Positions 50,642 through 60,527 of a stretch of 64,000 bases of DNA are shown piece after piece (the first letter of the stretch is position 1; every line of letters starts with the position of its first letter). The notes below the pieces were generated by a model. It had not been told where the DNA came from, made no database searches, and saw only the letters and a program-made list of their open reading frames with translations. Source of the DNA: Corallibacter vietnamensis (GTDB taxonomy: Bacteria; Bacteroidota; Bacteroidia; Flavobacteriales; Flavobacteriaceae); contig NZ_BAABBI010000002.1 of the NCBI RefSeq assembly GCF_039537875.1, positions 124,001-188,000 of the forward strand, written 5' to 3'. Made by a program: the position numbers and the translations under genes.

Positions 50642-53113
50642 TTACATAAATCCGCCGCTACCAGATTTTATGTCATTATCACGTTGTTTACGTTGTAGTG
50701 CTCTGTATTTTTGACCACCAAAACGGTATGAAAAAGTAATGTTCCAAGTATTGCTTTCCCAATTGAATTCTCCAACATTTGGGTAAGGCGTATCGCCTTC
50801 AAAGGCAAATTTCATTGTATCAAAAATGTCATTGTAATTAAAGCCAAATGTAGCGCGGTTGTCTTCTAGGAAACTATAGCGTAAACCTGTGTTTACAAAA
50901 TACATTGGGTCTCTTGTAAATTGTACGCCTTCTTCTTTACCACGATACATAGCAAATAACGAAAGGTTCAACCTTTTAGTAGCTCTAAAGTTATTGAAAA
51001 GTCTAAAGTTCCAAACTAAATTTTCTACTTCACTATTAATTGTTACAATATCAGAAACAGTTGGGTTTTCGTAATTGCTTAAGTATTCTGTTAGACCTTT
51101 TTGAGTTTGTGAGTATAAATCAAAACTACCATTTAGGTTCCACCATTTTGTAGGACGGTAGTTACCAGAAACTTCAAGACCATAAGCTGTTGTGTTATCA
51201 AAATTATCATAAGACATAATAGAATTTGCATCTGATAAGTTTGTACGATCTATTCTTACGTAGCGGCTTATTTGATCTTCAATAATTCTGTAAAACACAC
51301 CAGCAGTTATACTACCTTTTCCTAGGTTTCTGGTATAATTTAGTTCTACAGAGTTTGTGAATTGAGGTTTAAGTTCTGGGTTACCAAATGATGATACACG
51401 TGGAGTGCTCCATTCTCTAATAGGGTTTACTTGTTGTAAACCTGGACGATCTATACGGCGGCTATAACTTAATTGATATGAGTTTTTATCAGATGCTGTA
51501 TAGGTAAGAAAAGCCGATGGATATACTTGAAAATAATCATTCTCAAAAGGCAATAATTCTACAGTGTTGTCTTTAAATAAACGTAAAGGTTCTGCATCTA
51601 CATTTACTTGTTCAAATCTAGCGCCAACTTGATAGCTCCATTTTTCAAGAGTTTTTCCATAGGTAGCATATAATGAGTATATGTTTCTTGTGTAGTCAAA
51701 ATAGGTGCTTGGTGTTGGTATAACAAAGCCTTCGCTGTTGTAAGTGATTCCGGTAGAATTATAATCTATTGTAGAGTTGAACAATCTGGCTTCTGCACCA
51801 ATTTCTAATTTTGTTTTTTCGTTTAGCGGATTTACATAATCAACATTTATTGTTGTTTGATCACGCTTTGTATCTACAAAATCCATGTAATCTTCAGGGA
51901 AATTGAAGTTTATAAAGTTGAAATCTGCTATTTGGTCTTGACTAAAATCATTGTAATCTATTTCAACATCTAAAGTCTCATTTTCTTTTTTGAACTCATG
52001 TTTGTAAGCAAGGTTGTATTGTCCTGAACTGTTTTCGGTTTCATCACCAAAAATTTGACGTCTTTTAATAGAATTAGCATCTGTTAGTAGTGTGTTTCCT
52101 ATGCCATTACCTTCAAAAAGGTTTTGATTTGTAAAGAAAGAGATGGTGTTTCTATCATTTAGATAATAATCAAGTCCAACTTTAAATAAATGTGACTTGT
52201 TATTGTTGAAGAAATTGAAATCTTGTCTAGAATTATCATCTAGTCTATCAATATCACCAAAGTTATCCCATTTACCAATGTTGTTACCATAACTACCATA
52301 TACATTAAATTTTCCGTTACGGTAATTGACATCTATGGAACTGTTGAATTTAGCATACACTTCTTTTGTTAGACCTAAATTTATGTTTCCGTTAAAGCCT
52401 AATTTTGTGTTTTTATGAAGTATGATATTAATAATACCACTCATACCTTCAGGGTTGTATTTTGCTGATGGATTAGTGATTAATTCTATGCTTTTTATAG
52501 ATGTAGAAGGAATTTGTTTTAGTAATTGAGCAATAGGTACGTTGCTTAATTTTCCATCAACCATAACACGAACATTTTCGTTACCTCTTAAGCTAATGTT
52601 TCCTGTTTGTTGGTCAACATTTACAGATGGTAAGTTTGTCATAATATCTGAAGCTGTAGCTCCAGCAGTAGTTAGGTCTTTACCTATAGTAATTACTTTT
52701 CTGTCTACTTTTTGTTGAATGGTAGAAACTTCTGCAACAACTGTAACTTCATCTAGGGCAGCAGCAGCTTCTTCAAGTAAAATATTACCAAGGTTTACAT
52801 GCTTGCTGTCTTTGTTTATGGTAATGTTTTTTGTAATGGTTTTATAGCCAATAAATTGAATGCTTACAGCGTGGTTTCCTTCTGGAATTTTATCAATGTT
52901 AAAAGTTCCATCATCATTGGTGATTCCTCCTGTAACGGTTTCACCAGTGTTGTTTTTCACAACAATAGTTACATATGGTAAGGGTTCGTTAAGTGCTGCG
53001 TCTAATACTTTACCAGAAATAGATCCGTTTATAAGTAGTTTTACAACAGCATTTTGCGCATGTATATTGCTGGTTAATAATAATAACAAGCAACATGTAA
53101 TTAATTTTTTCAT
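50642..53113 (-). CDS. TonB-dependent receptor / outer-membrane beta-barrel family protein
   Basis: An 823-residue outer-membrane protein: signal peptide (MKKLITCCLLLLLTSNIHAQ), CarboxypepD_reg domain (about 32-118, GKVLDAALNEPLPYVTIVVK), a plug domain (about 140-235, ATASDIMTNLPSVNVDQQTG, SIKSIELITNPSAKYNPEG) and a large barrel of the OMP_b-brl_3 kind. Such proteins import or bind ligands at the surface; no susD homologue is adjacent, so it is not a glycan SusCD pair. The C-terminus (RYRFGGQKY-like, then KRDND and GSGGFM) is not the usual aromatic end. Substrate unknown. Confidence 0.9.
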   Translation of the reverse strand: MKKLITCCLLLLLTSNIHAQNAVVKLLINGSISGKVLDAALNEPLPYVTIVVKNNTGETVTGGITNDDGTFNIDKIPEGNHAVSIQFIGYKTITKNITINKDSKHVNLGNILLEEAAAALDEVTVVAEVSTIQQKVDRKVITIGKDLTTAGATASDIMTNLPSVNVDQQTGNISLRGNENVRVMVDGKLSNVPIAQLLKQIPSTSIKSIELITNPSAKYNPEGMSGIINIILHKNTKLGFNGNINLGLTKEVYAKFNSSIDVNYRNGKFNVYGSYGNNIGKWDNFGDIDRLDDNSRQDFNFFNNNKSHLFKVGLDYYLNDRNTISFFTNQNLFEGNGIGNTLLTDANSIKRRQIFGDETENSSGQYNLAYKHEFKKENETLDVEIDYNDFSQDQIADFNFINFNFPEDYMDFVDTKRDQTTINVDYVNPLNEKTKLEIGAEARLFNSTIDYNSTGITYNSEGFVIPTPSTYFDYTRNIYSLYATYGKTLEKWSYQVGARFEQVNVDAEPLRLFKDNTVELLPFENDYFQVYPSAFLTYTASDKNSYQLSYSRRIDRPGLQQVNPIREWSTPRVSSFGNPELKPQFTNSVELNYTRNLGKGSITAGVFYRIIEDQISRYVRIDRTNLSDANSIMSYDNFDNTTAYGLEVSGNYRPTKWWNLNGSFDLYSQTQKGLTEYLSNYENPTVSDIVTINSEVENLVWNFRLFNNFRATKRLNLSLFAMYRGKEEGVQFTRDPMYFVNTGLRYSFLEDNRATFGFNYNDIFDTMKFAFEGDTPYPNVGEFNWESNTWNITFSYRFGGQKYRALQRKQRDNDIKSGSGGFM

Positions 53114-53208
53114 TAGATTGGTTTAGTTTAGTAATTCTTTTTTTTGATTGATACTTTGTATTTGTTATTATTACCATAGACGTTTATTTTATAATAGTGT
53201 TACTTTAT

Positions 53209-53235
53209 TTAACATTACTTAACAACACTTTAACA
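53209..53235. promoter_or_regulatory. Three phased TTAACA direct repeats
   Basis: TTAACA occurs at 53209-53214, 53219-53224 and 53230-53235, i.e. every 10-11 nt, one helical turn, in the 123-nt gap between the divergent TonB-type gene and the CoA-binding gene. It resembles the binding array of a regulator. The last copy is 1 nt before the ATG at 53237. Confidence 0.45.
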
Positions 53236-53236
53236 A

Positions 53237-53599
53237 ATGAGTAAAAAAACATTAGTGCTAGGAGCTTCTTTAAAAACAGATAGGTATTCAAACTATGCTA
53301 TTAGAAAATTAGTAGCAAATAATCATGAGGTCGTAGCCTTTGGTTTAAAAGAAGGTGAAATTGAAGGTGTTACTATTGATACAGGTTTAAAACCATATAA
53401 TGATGTAGATACGGTTACGCTTTATTTGAATCCGAAGCGTCAAAAAGATTATTACAATTATATAATTTCCCTAAAACCTAAGCGTGTTATTTTTAATCCA
53501 GGTACAGAAAACCCTGAACTTTATAAGAAGCTAAAAGAAAACACCATTGATTTTGAAGTTGCTTGTACGTTAGTTTTGCTTTCTACAAATCAATACTAA
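53237..53599 (+). CDS. CoA-binding domain protein (Rossmann fold)
   Basis: A 120-residue protein with a CoA/nucleotide-binding Rossmann motif (KTLVLGASLKTDRYSNYAIR, about 4-23) and the family segments VAFGLKEGEI and VIFNPGTENPEL. It is the short single-domain type (YccU-like). The biochemical role of the family is unclear; it may bind CoA or NAD. Its last 30 nt overlap the end of the convergent symporter gene. Confidence 0.85.
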   Translation: MSKKTLVLGASLKTDRYSNYAIRKLVANNHEVVAFGLKEGEIEGVTIDTGLKPYNDVDTVTLYLNPKRQKDYYNYIISLKPKRVIFNPGTENPELYKKLKENTIDFEVACTLVLLSTNQY

Positions 53600-55012
53600 T
53601 CCTAAAAAGGTTAAAAATCCGTTTAGGATAAGTATAAAGAAACCAAATTCAAACCCAAACCATTTTAAGCTATTTGCACTAATTACATATGATAAAATAG
53701 GTGCTAATATTGCTATAAAAGGAACAATTTTGTCTCTTACTTGCCATTTTGTAAACAAGCCAAAAGCATAAAGTCCTAAAAGTGGGCCATAGGTATAACC
53801 TGCAAAAACAAATAGTTTAGCAATAACACTTTCATCTTTAATGATGTACTTAAAAGCAACTATAACAAGTATAAGTACTAAAGATATTAATACATGAATA
53901 CGTTTTCTTATACGAACTTGTTTTTGCTCATCATATTTTTTTTCAATATCTAAAATATCAATACTAAATGATGTGGTTAGAGAAGTTAAAGCACTATCGG
54001 CACTGCTGTAAGCTGCAGCAATAAGGCCTAAAAGGAAAAATATAAAGACACCAATACCTAAATGGTTTTTTGCTAAAATAGGGAATAGGTCGTCTTTGTG
54101 CGCATCAATACCATTTTGTTTTGCATACATTGTTAATAGCAGTCCTAAACTTAAAAACACAAAGTTGACTATGGTTAAAACTATGGTAAACCAAAACATG
54201 TTTTTTTGAGCGTCTTTAAGAGTTTTACAGGTTAGGTTTTTTTGCATCATATCTTGGTCTAAACCTGTCATTACTATGGCTATAAAAGCACCAGAAATAA
54301 ATTGTTTCCAGAAGTAATTGCTAGATTTAATATCATCAAAAAAGAATGTTTTAGAAAGTTCGTTGTTTAAAACGTAATCAAGAACATTACCGCCAGATAA
54401 ACCTAATTCATCACTTACAAAATATATGGTAACACCAACAGCTATAAGCATAAAGAGCGTTTGTAAGGTATCAGTCCAAACAATAGTTTTTATCCCGGAT
54501 TTAAATGTGTAAAGCCATATAAGTAATACCGTAATAGTAACCGTTTGCCAAAATTGAATTCCTAATTCATCAAACAATATAATTTGCAATACGTTAGCAA
54601 CTAAAAATAGCCTGAAACTAGCACCAACTACTCGAGAAATTAAGAAAAACGAAGCTCCTGTTTTATAAGAATAATTACCAAAGCGCTCACCTAGATAACT
54701 ATATATGGATGTTAAATTTAGTTTGTAATACAGAGGAAGTAAGACCGTCCCAATAACAAGATATCCTAGTATGTATCCTAAAACAACCTGCATGTAGCCA
54801 AATTGAGAAGCCTCAATCCAACCAGGAACAGAAATAAATGTCACACCAGATAAAGAAGCTCCTATCATTCCAAAAGCAACCACATACCAAGGCGATTGCT
54901 TATTGGCTTTAAAGAAAGCATCGTTTCCGGACTTTTTTCCTGTGAGATAAGAAATTAAAATAAGTACGCCAAAATAGCCTAAAATAAGTAGTATGATTTG
55001 TGTTGCGCTCAT
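53570..55012 (-). CDS. Sodium:solute symporter (SSS family)
   Basis: A 480-residue inner-membrane protein with about 13 hydrophobic helices. SSS signatures are visible: NAFFKANKQSPWYVVAFGMI followed by GASLSGVTFISVPGW (about 31-66), GLDQDMMQKNL (about 233) and LGLIAAAYSSADSALTSLTT (about 315-334, the Na+ site region). The substrate cannot be read. It overlaps the CoA-binding gene tail to tail by 30 nt and diverges from recR. No terminator is visible between the convergent genes. Confidence 0.92.
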   Translation of the reverse strand: MSATQIILLILGYFGVLILISYLTGKKSGNDAFFKANKQSPWYVVAFGMIGASLSGVTFISVPGWIEASQFGYMQVVLGYILGYLVIGTVLLPLYYKLNLTSIYSYLGERFGNYSYKTGASFFLISRVVGASFRLFLVANVLQIILFDELGIQFWQTVTITVLLIWLYTFKSGIKTIVWTDTLQTLFMLIAVGVTIYFVSDELGLSGGNVLDYVLNNELSKTFFFDDIKSSNYFWKQFISGAFIAIVMTGLDQDMMQKNLTCKTLKDAQKNMFWFTIVLTIVNFVFLSLGLLLTMYAKQNGIDAHKDDLFPILAKNHLGIGVFIFFLLGLIAAAYSSADSALTSLTTSFSIDILDIEKKYDEQKQVRIRKRIHVLISLVLILVIVAFKYIIKDESVIAKLFVFAGYTYGPLLGLYAFGLFTKWQVRDKIVPFIAILAPILSYVISANSLKWFGFEFGFFILILNGFLTFLGLVLICRKQN

Positions 55013-55091
55013 AGTAACAAAAAATATGAGCCAAAATACAAATTACTGATGTATATGCAATTCTTAAATGTAAAATCGTAAATTCGCAACT

Positions 55092-55709
55092 ATGGAATTT
55101 GCATCAAAATTATTAGAAAAAGCTGTAGATGAAATGTCTCAACTACCGGGAATAGGAAAGCGAACTGCTTTGCGATTGGTACTGCATTTATTGCGCCAAC
55201 CTGAATCGCAAACATTTCAGCTAGCAAAAGCTCTTGAGACTATGAGGCGCGATATAAAATTCTGTAAAAACTGCCATAATATAAGTGATTATGAACTTTG
55301 TGAAATATGTGCAAACCCACATAGAACAAATGAAATAATATGTGTTGTAGAAGATATTCGTGATGTTATGGCAATAGAAAATACAAGTTCTTACAAAGGT
55401 CTTTACCATGTTTTAGGAGGTAAGATTTCGCCAATGGATGGTATTGGGCCAAACGATTTAAATATTCAAACGCTAGTAGATAAAGTAAAAGAAGGTACTG
55501 TGAAAGAGCTTATTTTTGCACTAGGTTCTACAATGGAAGGCGATACAACAAACTTTTATATTTACAAACAAATTCAGGATTTTGAGATAACAACATCTAC
55601 TATTGCTCGTGGTATATCTGTTGGTAACGAATTAGAATATACTGATGAAGTAACTCTGGGTAGAAGTATTATAAACAGAATTCCGTTTGAGTCATCATTA
55701 AAATTATAA
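55092..55709 (+). CDS. recR: Recombination protein RecR
   Basis: A 205-residue RecR, which works with RecO and RecF to load RecA on gapped DNA. The helix-hairpin-helix (QLPGIGKRTALRLVLHLL, about 17-34), the zinc finger CKNCHNISDYELCEIC (about 58-73) and the Toprim domain (ICVVEDIRDVMAIE, about 81-94) are intact, and the C-terminal Walker-like GRSIINRIPFE closes the protein. It overlaps the convergent glycosyltransferase gene by 6 nt. Confidence 0.96.
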   Translation: MEFASKLLEKAVDEMSQLPGIGKRTALRLVLHLLRQPESQTFQLAKALETMRRDIKFCKNCHNISDYELCEICANPHRTNEIICVVEDIRDVMAIENTSSYKGLYHVLGGKISPMDGIGPNDLNIQTLVDKVKEGTVKELIFALGSTMEGDTTNFYIYKQIQDFEITTSTIARGISVGNELEYTDEVTLGRSIINRIPFESSLKL

Positions 55710-56486
55710 CTTCTTGATGCCGTTTTTACACACAGAGATTTGTTCTTGAATTGTTTTTGAAAGAATTTTGTTCCCTTTATCTGTGTCTCCTTTAGGCGCT
55801 TCTTTGTGATATATGTGAAATTGAATTGCAGCATGTTTGATACGTTTTGCTGCTACGCCAGCATTTATTAATCTTTGGGCAAAATCAAAATCTTCATAGC
55901 CCCAACCAATATAGTCTTCGTTGTAGCCATTAATATTTATAGCGTCTTTTAGCCAGTAAGACATGTTACAACCTCTTAATTTGCTAGAGTTTTTATGTTT
56001 TGATTTTGTAAATGTGTTATAAAAAGGTAAGTAAATAGCGCGAGTTCTTCTTAATAAACCACTGCCAAACCAATAAAACTTAATTTGTTTTTTCTCTAAA
56101 GCTTTTTTAGAGTAAGGTTCTGTGATAGAAATACGAGATCCAAATAAATAAGTGCCTTTTTTTGCATTAGCAATATGATCTTTTATAAAGTTAGAATGTA
56201 ATATAATATCACCATCAATTTGTATTACATAATCTGAAGTAATTGTTTTTAAGGCTTTGTTGAGAATAACCGTTTTTGTAAAACCTTTGTCTTCATGCCA
56301 TATATGCCTGATTTTTACAGGGAAATTTTCCTGATAAGACTCAATGAGTTTTTTTGTCTCTTCAGTAGAGCCATCATCTGCAATAACAACTTCAGTTGGT
56401 AGTTTTTTTTGACGTTCTACACTCATTAAAACGAGTTCTAACGCTTTGGGCCAATTGTATGTTGAGATAAGTAGGGTTGTGTTCAT
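55704..56486 (-). CDS. Family 2 glycosyltransferase with galactosyltransferase-type C-terminus
   Basis: A 260-residue GT-A fold enzyme: N-terminal TLLISTYNWPKALELVLMSV, nucleotide-binding ADDGSTEET (about 37-45), DXD motif QIDGDI (about 91-96) and a Glyco_transf_7C-type acceptor region (LRGCNMSYWLKDAININGYN, GWGYEDFDFAQRL, about 168-206). It transfers a sugar onto a growing surface glycan. It is the last gene of the minus-strand glycan cluster, 2 nt from the upstream gene. Confidence 0.9.
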   Translation of the reverse strand: MNTTLLISTYNWPKALELVLMSVERQKKLPTEVVIADDGSTEETKKLIESYQENFPVKIRHIWHEDKGFTKTVILNKALKTITSDYVIQIDGDIILHSNFIKDHIANAKKGTYLFGSRISITEPYSKKALEKKQIKFYWFGSGLLRRTRAIYLPFYNTFTKSKHKNSSKLRGCNMSYWLKDAININGYNEDYIGWGYEDFDFAQRLINAGVAAKRIKHAAIQFHIYHKEAPKGDTDKGNKILSKTIQEQISVCKNGIKKL

Positions 56487-56488
56487 AA

Positions 56489-57451
56489 TTATGAGTTTTC
56501 AAGATTAAAAACAGTATTTACCCATTGTGATATGTGGTATTTGTTTACTATTTCATCATCAATTTTTTGATATGGAGTAGAAAAAAAGGTTTTAGGGATT
56601 TTTATTTCATCGCTATCAACAACAGCTATATTGTTTGGGGTGTAAAAGTCATAGTTTACAATGTCTTTATTGGTTGTGATTATTTTTTTCTCTAAAGCTA
56701 AACCTTCAAATATTCTAAAAGATAATCCTTTTTGTTTAGGGCGTTGTAAATCTAATAAATACGTGCTGTTTTTTACTAGGTTAAAAACATCATCAAGGGT
56801 GTAGGTTTTTGTTGTTTGTTCAATGTTTAAGTGCTCTAACTCCTTATGGTGAGTGCTAGAGAATGCTATAAGTTTATAGTCTATATCATGTGCTTTGAAG
56901 TATTTTGCAAATTGCGGCATTGTTTTGGTGCGCTTGTCAAGAGAGCTTATGTTGAATACGCCAAAATCAGGTGTTGTTTTAGCAATACTTTTATAATCAA
57001 AATAGATGTAATTGGTTATAAGATTAAAGTTGTGTTTTGCAACATCATCAGGATCAAAAGAATAGATTTTATCAAAGTACGGATATACGCGTTTCATTCT
57101 TGGGTAACGCGCCATACTATCATTTAAAAAGGTAATAAGTGTTTTTGTGTTTTTCTTAATAGACTTAATTGTTTTTATAGATAGATTATCTCCTTTTATT
57201 ATTAAAACAGCATCTTGCTTTTCGTTTTTATTAATTGCGTTTTTTAAAACGTTATTTAGATGTTCTCGTTTTAAATTATAATTAAATAATGTTTTTGTGA
57301 CAAAATTGAGAGCTTTATGAAAAAAGGTAGGATAACTGTATTTAAGTTTATAAAAATCTATATGCTTTACTTGAACGCCTTGGCGTTTAAGCTCTTTAGC
57401 TATAAATTCATTATATCCCCATTTGTCTAAACTTATAATTGTTACTTTCAT
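56489..57451 (-). CDS. Probable GT-B type glycosyltransferase (CgeB-like)
   Basis: A 320-residue soluble protein (MKVTIISLDKWGYNEFIAKE) with a Rossmann-like N-terminal half and a C-terminal half carrying LDLQRPKQKGLSFRIFEGLA and KKIITTNKDIVNYDF, the pattern of the donor-binding domain of CgeB/family 1-like glycosyltransferases (Arg-xx-Glu). I start at ATG 57451, which keeps a 4-nt gap to the upstream gene, whereas the longer frame overlaps it. Assignment rests on the C-terminal motif and context; the substrate is unknown. Confidence 0.7.
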   Translation of the reverse strand: MKVTIISLDKWGYNEFIAKELKRQGVQVKHIDFYKLKYSYPTFFHKALNFVTKTLFNYNLKREHLNNVLKNAINKNEKQDAVLIIKGDNLSIKTIKSIKKNTKTLITFLNDSMARYPRMKRVYPYFDKIYSFDPDDVAKHNFNLITNYIYFDYKSIAKTTPDFGVFNISSLDKRTKTMPQFAKYFKAHDIDYKLIAFSSTHHKELEHLNIEQTTKTYTLDDVFNLVKNSTYLLDLQRPKQKGLSFRIFEGLALEKKIITTNKDIVNYDFYTPNNIAVVDSDEIKIPKTFFSTPYQKIDDEIVNKYHISQWVNTVFNLENS

Positions 57452-57455
57452 AGTA

Positions 57456-58349
57456 CTATTTGAGTTTGAAAAACATGGTATAAGCAAAAACCCGCTTTTT
57501 AAAATCTGACTTTTTTAATATAGCAAGTAGGTCTTCTCGGTGTTTTAAAAAAATGTAAGCACGCTTTATATTGTTTATAATAGAAAAACTCTTAAAGGAA
57601 TTGTTTATGGTTTTAAGAATTTTTTTATTCTTATTATTTTCAGGAATTACCTCATAAAATGTTTTAACTCTGTGTCGTCGTTCTATTTTTTTAGCTTTTT
57701 TATCTACTTTATTTTTTTTAGATACAATAACATTGTTGTCATGAAAGCGATACTTTACTAGAGCTTCATCATAATAAGTAACACCGTTGTTTAGCGTAGC
57801 TATAAATGTAAGCCACCAGTCGTGAGGTACTTGGTCCGGAAACGGTAAAGATTTTTCTATAAGTTCTTTTTTTATAATACTTGCATGGCCTGAAACACAA
57901 TTCTCTATGACAAAGTTTAATGGGTTTTTTGAGGTTATCATGTTTTTAGATTTCGAAAAACTATTTCCGTTAGGTTCTAAAAGGGCATTGGTGAATTCTG
58001 AATTGCAATATATTATATCGTAATCTGAAATGTTTGCAACTAGTTTTTCTATTTTGGTAGGATGCCACCAATCATCTTGATCACAAAGGGCAATGTAGTC
58101 TCCATTTGCTAACAAAATACCTCTTTCAAAGTTTTTAATATAGCCTAAATTTTCTTTAAAACTATGTACACTTAAGTTATTATGGTTTTTAGCAAGATTA
58201 GTAACTATGGAAACCGTATTGTCTGTAGATGAATCATCAGCTATTATAATTTCTATGTTAGAATACGTCTGTTCTAAAAGGCTTTGTATTTGTGTTTCAA
58301 TATATTTTGAGCCGTTGTATGTGCAAACTACTATAGAAACTAATTTCAT
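57456..58349 (-). CDS. Family 2 glycosyltransferase (rhamnosyltransferase-like)
   Basis: A 297-residue GT2 enzyme: SIVVCTYNGSKYIETQIQSL (about 5-24), IIADDSSTDNT (about 34-44), the conserved block ALCDQDDWWHPTKIEKL (about 89-105) and the acceptor region VPHDWWLTFIA. The CDQDDWW block is typical of O-antigen rhamnosyl- and similar transferases. The C-terminus is basic and lacks a transmembrane segment. The gene sits 12 nt downstream of the next GT2 gene in the same orientation. Confidence 0.92.
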   Translation of the reverse strand: MKLVSIVVCTYNGSKYIETQIQSLLEQTYSNIEIIIADDSSTDNTVSIVTNLAKNHNNLSVHSFKENLGYIKNFERGILLANGDYIALCDQDDWWHPTKIEKLVANISDYDIIYCNSEFTNALLEPNGNSFSKSKNMITSKNPLNFVIENCVSGHASIIKKELIEKSLPFPDQVPHDWWLTFIATLNNGVTYYDEALVKYRFHDNNVIVSKKNKVDKKAKKIERRHRVKTFYEVIPENNKNKKILKTINNSFKSFSIINNIKRAYIFLKHREDLLAILKKSDFKKRVFAYTMFFKLK

Positions 58350-58361
58350 AATTAAAACTGA

Positions 58362-59399
58362 TTATAAGTTGTATTTTTTATGTATGTTTTTCATTCTTAC
58401 TTTAAGCAGTTTGTATTTAGGATAGCTATAGTTTGATGTATAAGAATCTATAATAAAATCATTAAGTTTTGAAGCTTTATAAAAAGCAAAAACCTTTTTA
58501 AAGCCATAACGCTTATAAGATACCATAACAAACCAATTTTTTATAGAATTAATATGGTTTTCTGAAGTGTGTTTTTTTACGTTTTTAAATAATGGGTTAT
58601 GTAAAATTTCATAGCAAATCTGTAGTTTTTCATAAAATTGAATGTATATAAATTTATGAAAAGCTTTCTTATCATTTTCAATTTTACTTGTATTTCTCAT
58701 AGATTCAGAATCGTTATGAACTCTAAATTTTACAAGTTTTTCATTGACAAAGGTAAAGTTGTGAACTAAAATTTTATTTAAAATAAAGATGTAATCTATA
58801 AGCTGAAAATACGTATCAGGATAATCTTCTTTAGAATAATAGTCTTTATTAAATAAAAATGTTGGTGGTTCTCCTATGCAATTATTAAAAATATAAGGAC
58901 TTATGCGTTTTGCTGTTTCTTTTGGAGTGTAAACAATAGGATCGTTAAAGATTAGTTCTGTTTTAGGTAACTTCTCTGCGTATTGTTTTTTTATTTTTGG
59001 GTCAAAACCTTCTTCAAATATGTACTCTCTGTTACATATTACAAAATTTACATTTGAAGATAATGCCGCATTTATCATTTTTTCAACACAATCATGCTCT
59101 AATAAGTCGTCTTGAAATAAAAACTTAACCCATTTTGAAGAGGCTTTTTCTACGCTTTCACACCAATTACCTACCAGACCTAAATTTGCAGTGTTTTCAT
59201 AAACTTTAATTCTAGAATCTTTTTCAGCAAAAGCGTTGCATATAGCAAGAGTGTTGTCAGATGATTTATCGTCTGTAATAACAATCTCTATGTTTTTATA
59301 TGTTTGATTTAATGCACTTTGAAGCGTTTCTTCTATAAATGCGCCACCATTATAAGTCGGAATACAAATTGATACCAATGGTGCGTTTTCTTGTTCCAT
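58362..59399 (-). CDS. Family 2 glycosyltransferase
   Basis: A 345-residue GT2 enzyme: SICIPTYNGGAFIEETLQSA (about 10-29), ITDDKSSDNT (about 39-48) and the acceptor-side FLFQDDLLEHDCVEKM (about 92-107, QDD in place of a DXD). It is somewhat longer than its neighbour at the C-terminus, which is helical and basic. It precedes the AlgJ-like gene in the cluster by 38 nt. Sugar specificity unknown. Confidence 0.92.
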   Translation of the reverse strand: MEQENAPLVSICIPTYNGGAFIEETLQSALNQTYKNIEIVITDDKSSDNTLAICNAFAEKDSRIKVYENTANLGLVGNWCESVEKASSKWVKFLFQDDLLEHDCVEKMINAALSSNVNFVICNREYIFEEGFDPKIKKQYAEKLPKTELIFNDPIVYTPKETAKRISPYIFNNCIGEPPTFLFNKDYYSKEDYPDTYFQLIDYIFILNKILVHNFTFVNEKLVKFRVHNDSESMRNTSKIENDKKAFHKFIYIQFYEKLQICYEILHNPLFKNVKKHTSENHINSIKNWFVMVSYKRYGFKKVFAFYKASKLNDFIIDSYTSNYSYPKYKLLKVRMKNIHKKYNL

Positions 59400-59437
59400 A
59401 AGTTAAGATTGATTACAAAATTACGTATTATAATCGT

Positions 59438-60511
59438 TTAGTTAGATGCGTGATCAAAATCGTCATTAAGTAAAACGTCTATATTTCTTTCTACAATTTC
59501 GTATAAAACGATGTCTGGCTTTTCGTTTTTCATTAATGTTTTATCAAAATTATGTCTCCAAATGCAAAGCGTTTCACCAAAATTATTAGCAATAGTTTCC
59601 TGTAAAGCAACAAAAAAGGAATCTCTCATAATTATGATTTTTAAATCGTTTACATCGCTAGTATAACGGTGTTCGTAATCTTTAGGGTCAAAGTGATAAG
59701 GAGATGGTAAAGGTAGTTGGTTGGCTTGCTTTGTCCAGCTATATTCAAACTTGGGTTTGATGGTTATAACCTCTTCATTTTTTTTAAGAAATAACATACC
59801 ATTTAAGTCTCCAATAGGAGAATTAAAGCGTTCTATCTCATAGTCGCTTAGTGGGTGGTTATTAAAGTTTTGTGTTTTATAATCTTTAGATAAACTATTT
59901 ATAATAGCTTTTGAGGCATAATAGCCTCCTAAATAGTTCCAGTGAGAATCTGTTCTATGATATAGTCTTATGCTGTCTTTAGGAAAATACGCTCCTAAAT
60001 CTATGAATGGTATGTCAATATTCTTACATAACGTTTTTATTTGTTCAAGCTTTGTTTTTTTATTGCTTTTAGCAATGGGAATCATATCCCCATAAATGCT
60101 ATGCTTATTTGGAGCAATAGATAGATAGAATTTAATACCATGGTCTTCTATCCATTTTTTGTTTTCAAGTAAATTTGTTTTAATTGTTTCTAATTGTTCC
60201 TTGTTAAAGTTTTGTATTCCTTTAGATTCAGTTAATGCATTACTATAATCGTTTCCTAAAAACTTCCAACCGTTATTTAAATCAATAACAGAGTTGGGTA
60301 CAGGATTTACTTTTAAAAAGTTTGCTTTTATATTACAATACATTTCAAACAAATCAGCTTTTAAAGGAAAGTTACGTTTAAAGTTTAAACTGATTTTCTT
60401 TTCTCCAGGATTTTTTGGTTCTACCTTTATTTTTAATAATACTAAAACTAAAGGGATAGAAATCATTACTATACTAACAGTAATGAATATTTTATGAAGT
60501 CTATTTTTCAT
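59438..60511 (-). CDS. AlgJ/AlgX-like (DHHW-type) SGNH acetyltransferase-related protein
   Basis: A 357-residue membrane-anchored protein (one N-terminal helix, about 8-27). The catalytic motif RTDSHWNYLGGYYASKAI (about 190-207, Asp-x-His-Trp) and the Ser in IIMRDSFF (about 289-296) match AlgJ/AlgX proteins that transfer acetyl groups to exported polysaccharides together with an MBOAT protein. The MBOAT gene lies 16 nt upstream in the same unit, which supports O-acetylation of the glycan made by the linked transferases (inference). Confidence 0.88.
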   Translation of the reverse strand: MKNRLHKIFITVSIVMISIPLVLVLLKIKVEPKNPGEKKISLNFKRNFPLKADLFEMYCNIKANFLKVNPVPNSVIDLNNGWKFLGNDYSNALTESKGIQNFNKEQLETIKTNLLENKKWIEDHGIKFYLSIAPNKHSIYGDMIPIAKSNKKTKLEQIKTLCKNIDIPFIDLGAYFPKDSIRLYHRTDSHWNYLGGYYASKAIINSLSKDYKTQNFNNHPLSDYEIERFNSPIGDLNGMLFLKKNEEVITIKPKFEYSWTKQANQLPLPSPYHFDPKDYEHRYTSDVNDLKIIIMRDSFFVALQETIANNFGETLCIWRHNFDKTLMKNEKPDIVLYEIVERNIDVLLNDDFDHASN

Positions 60512-60527
60512 TATGTTGAGATACTAA

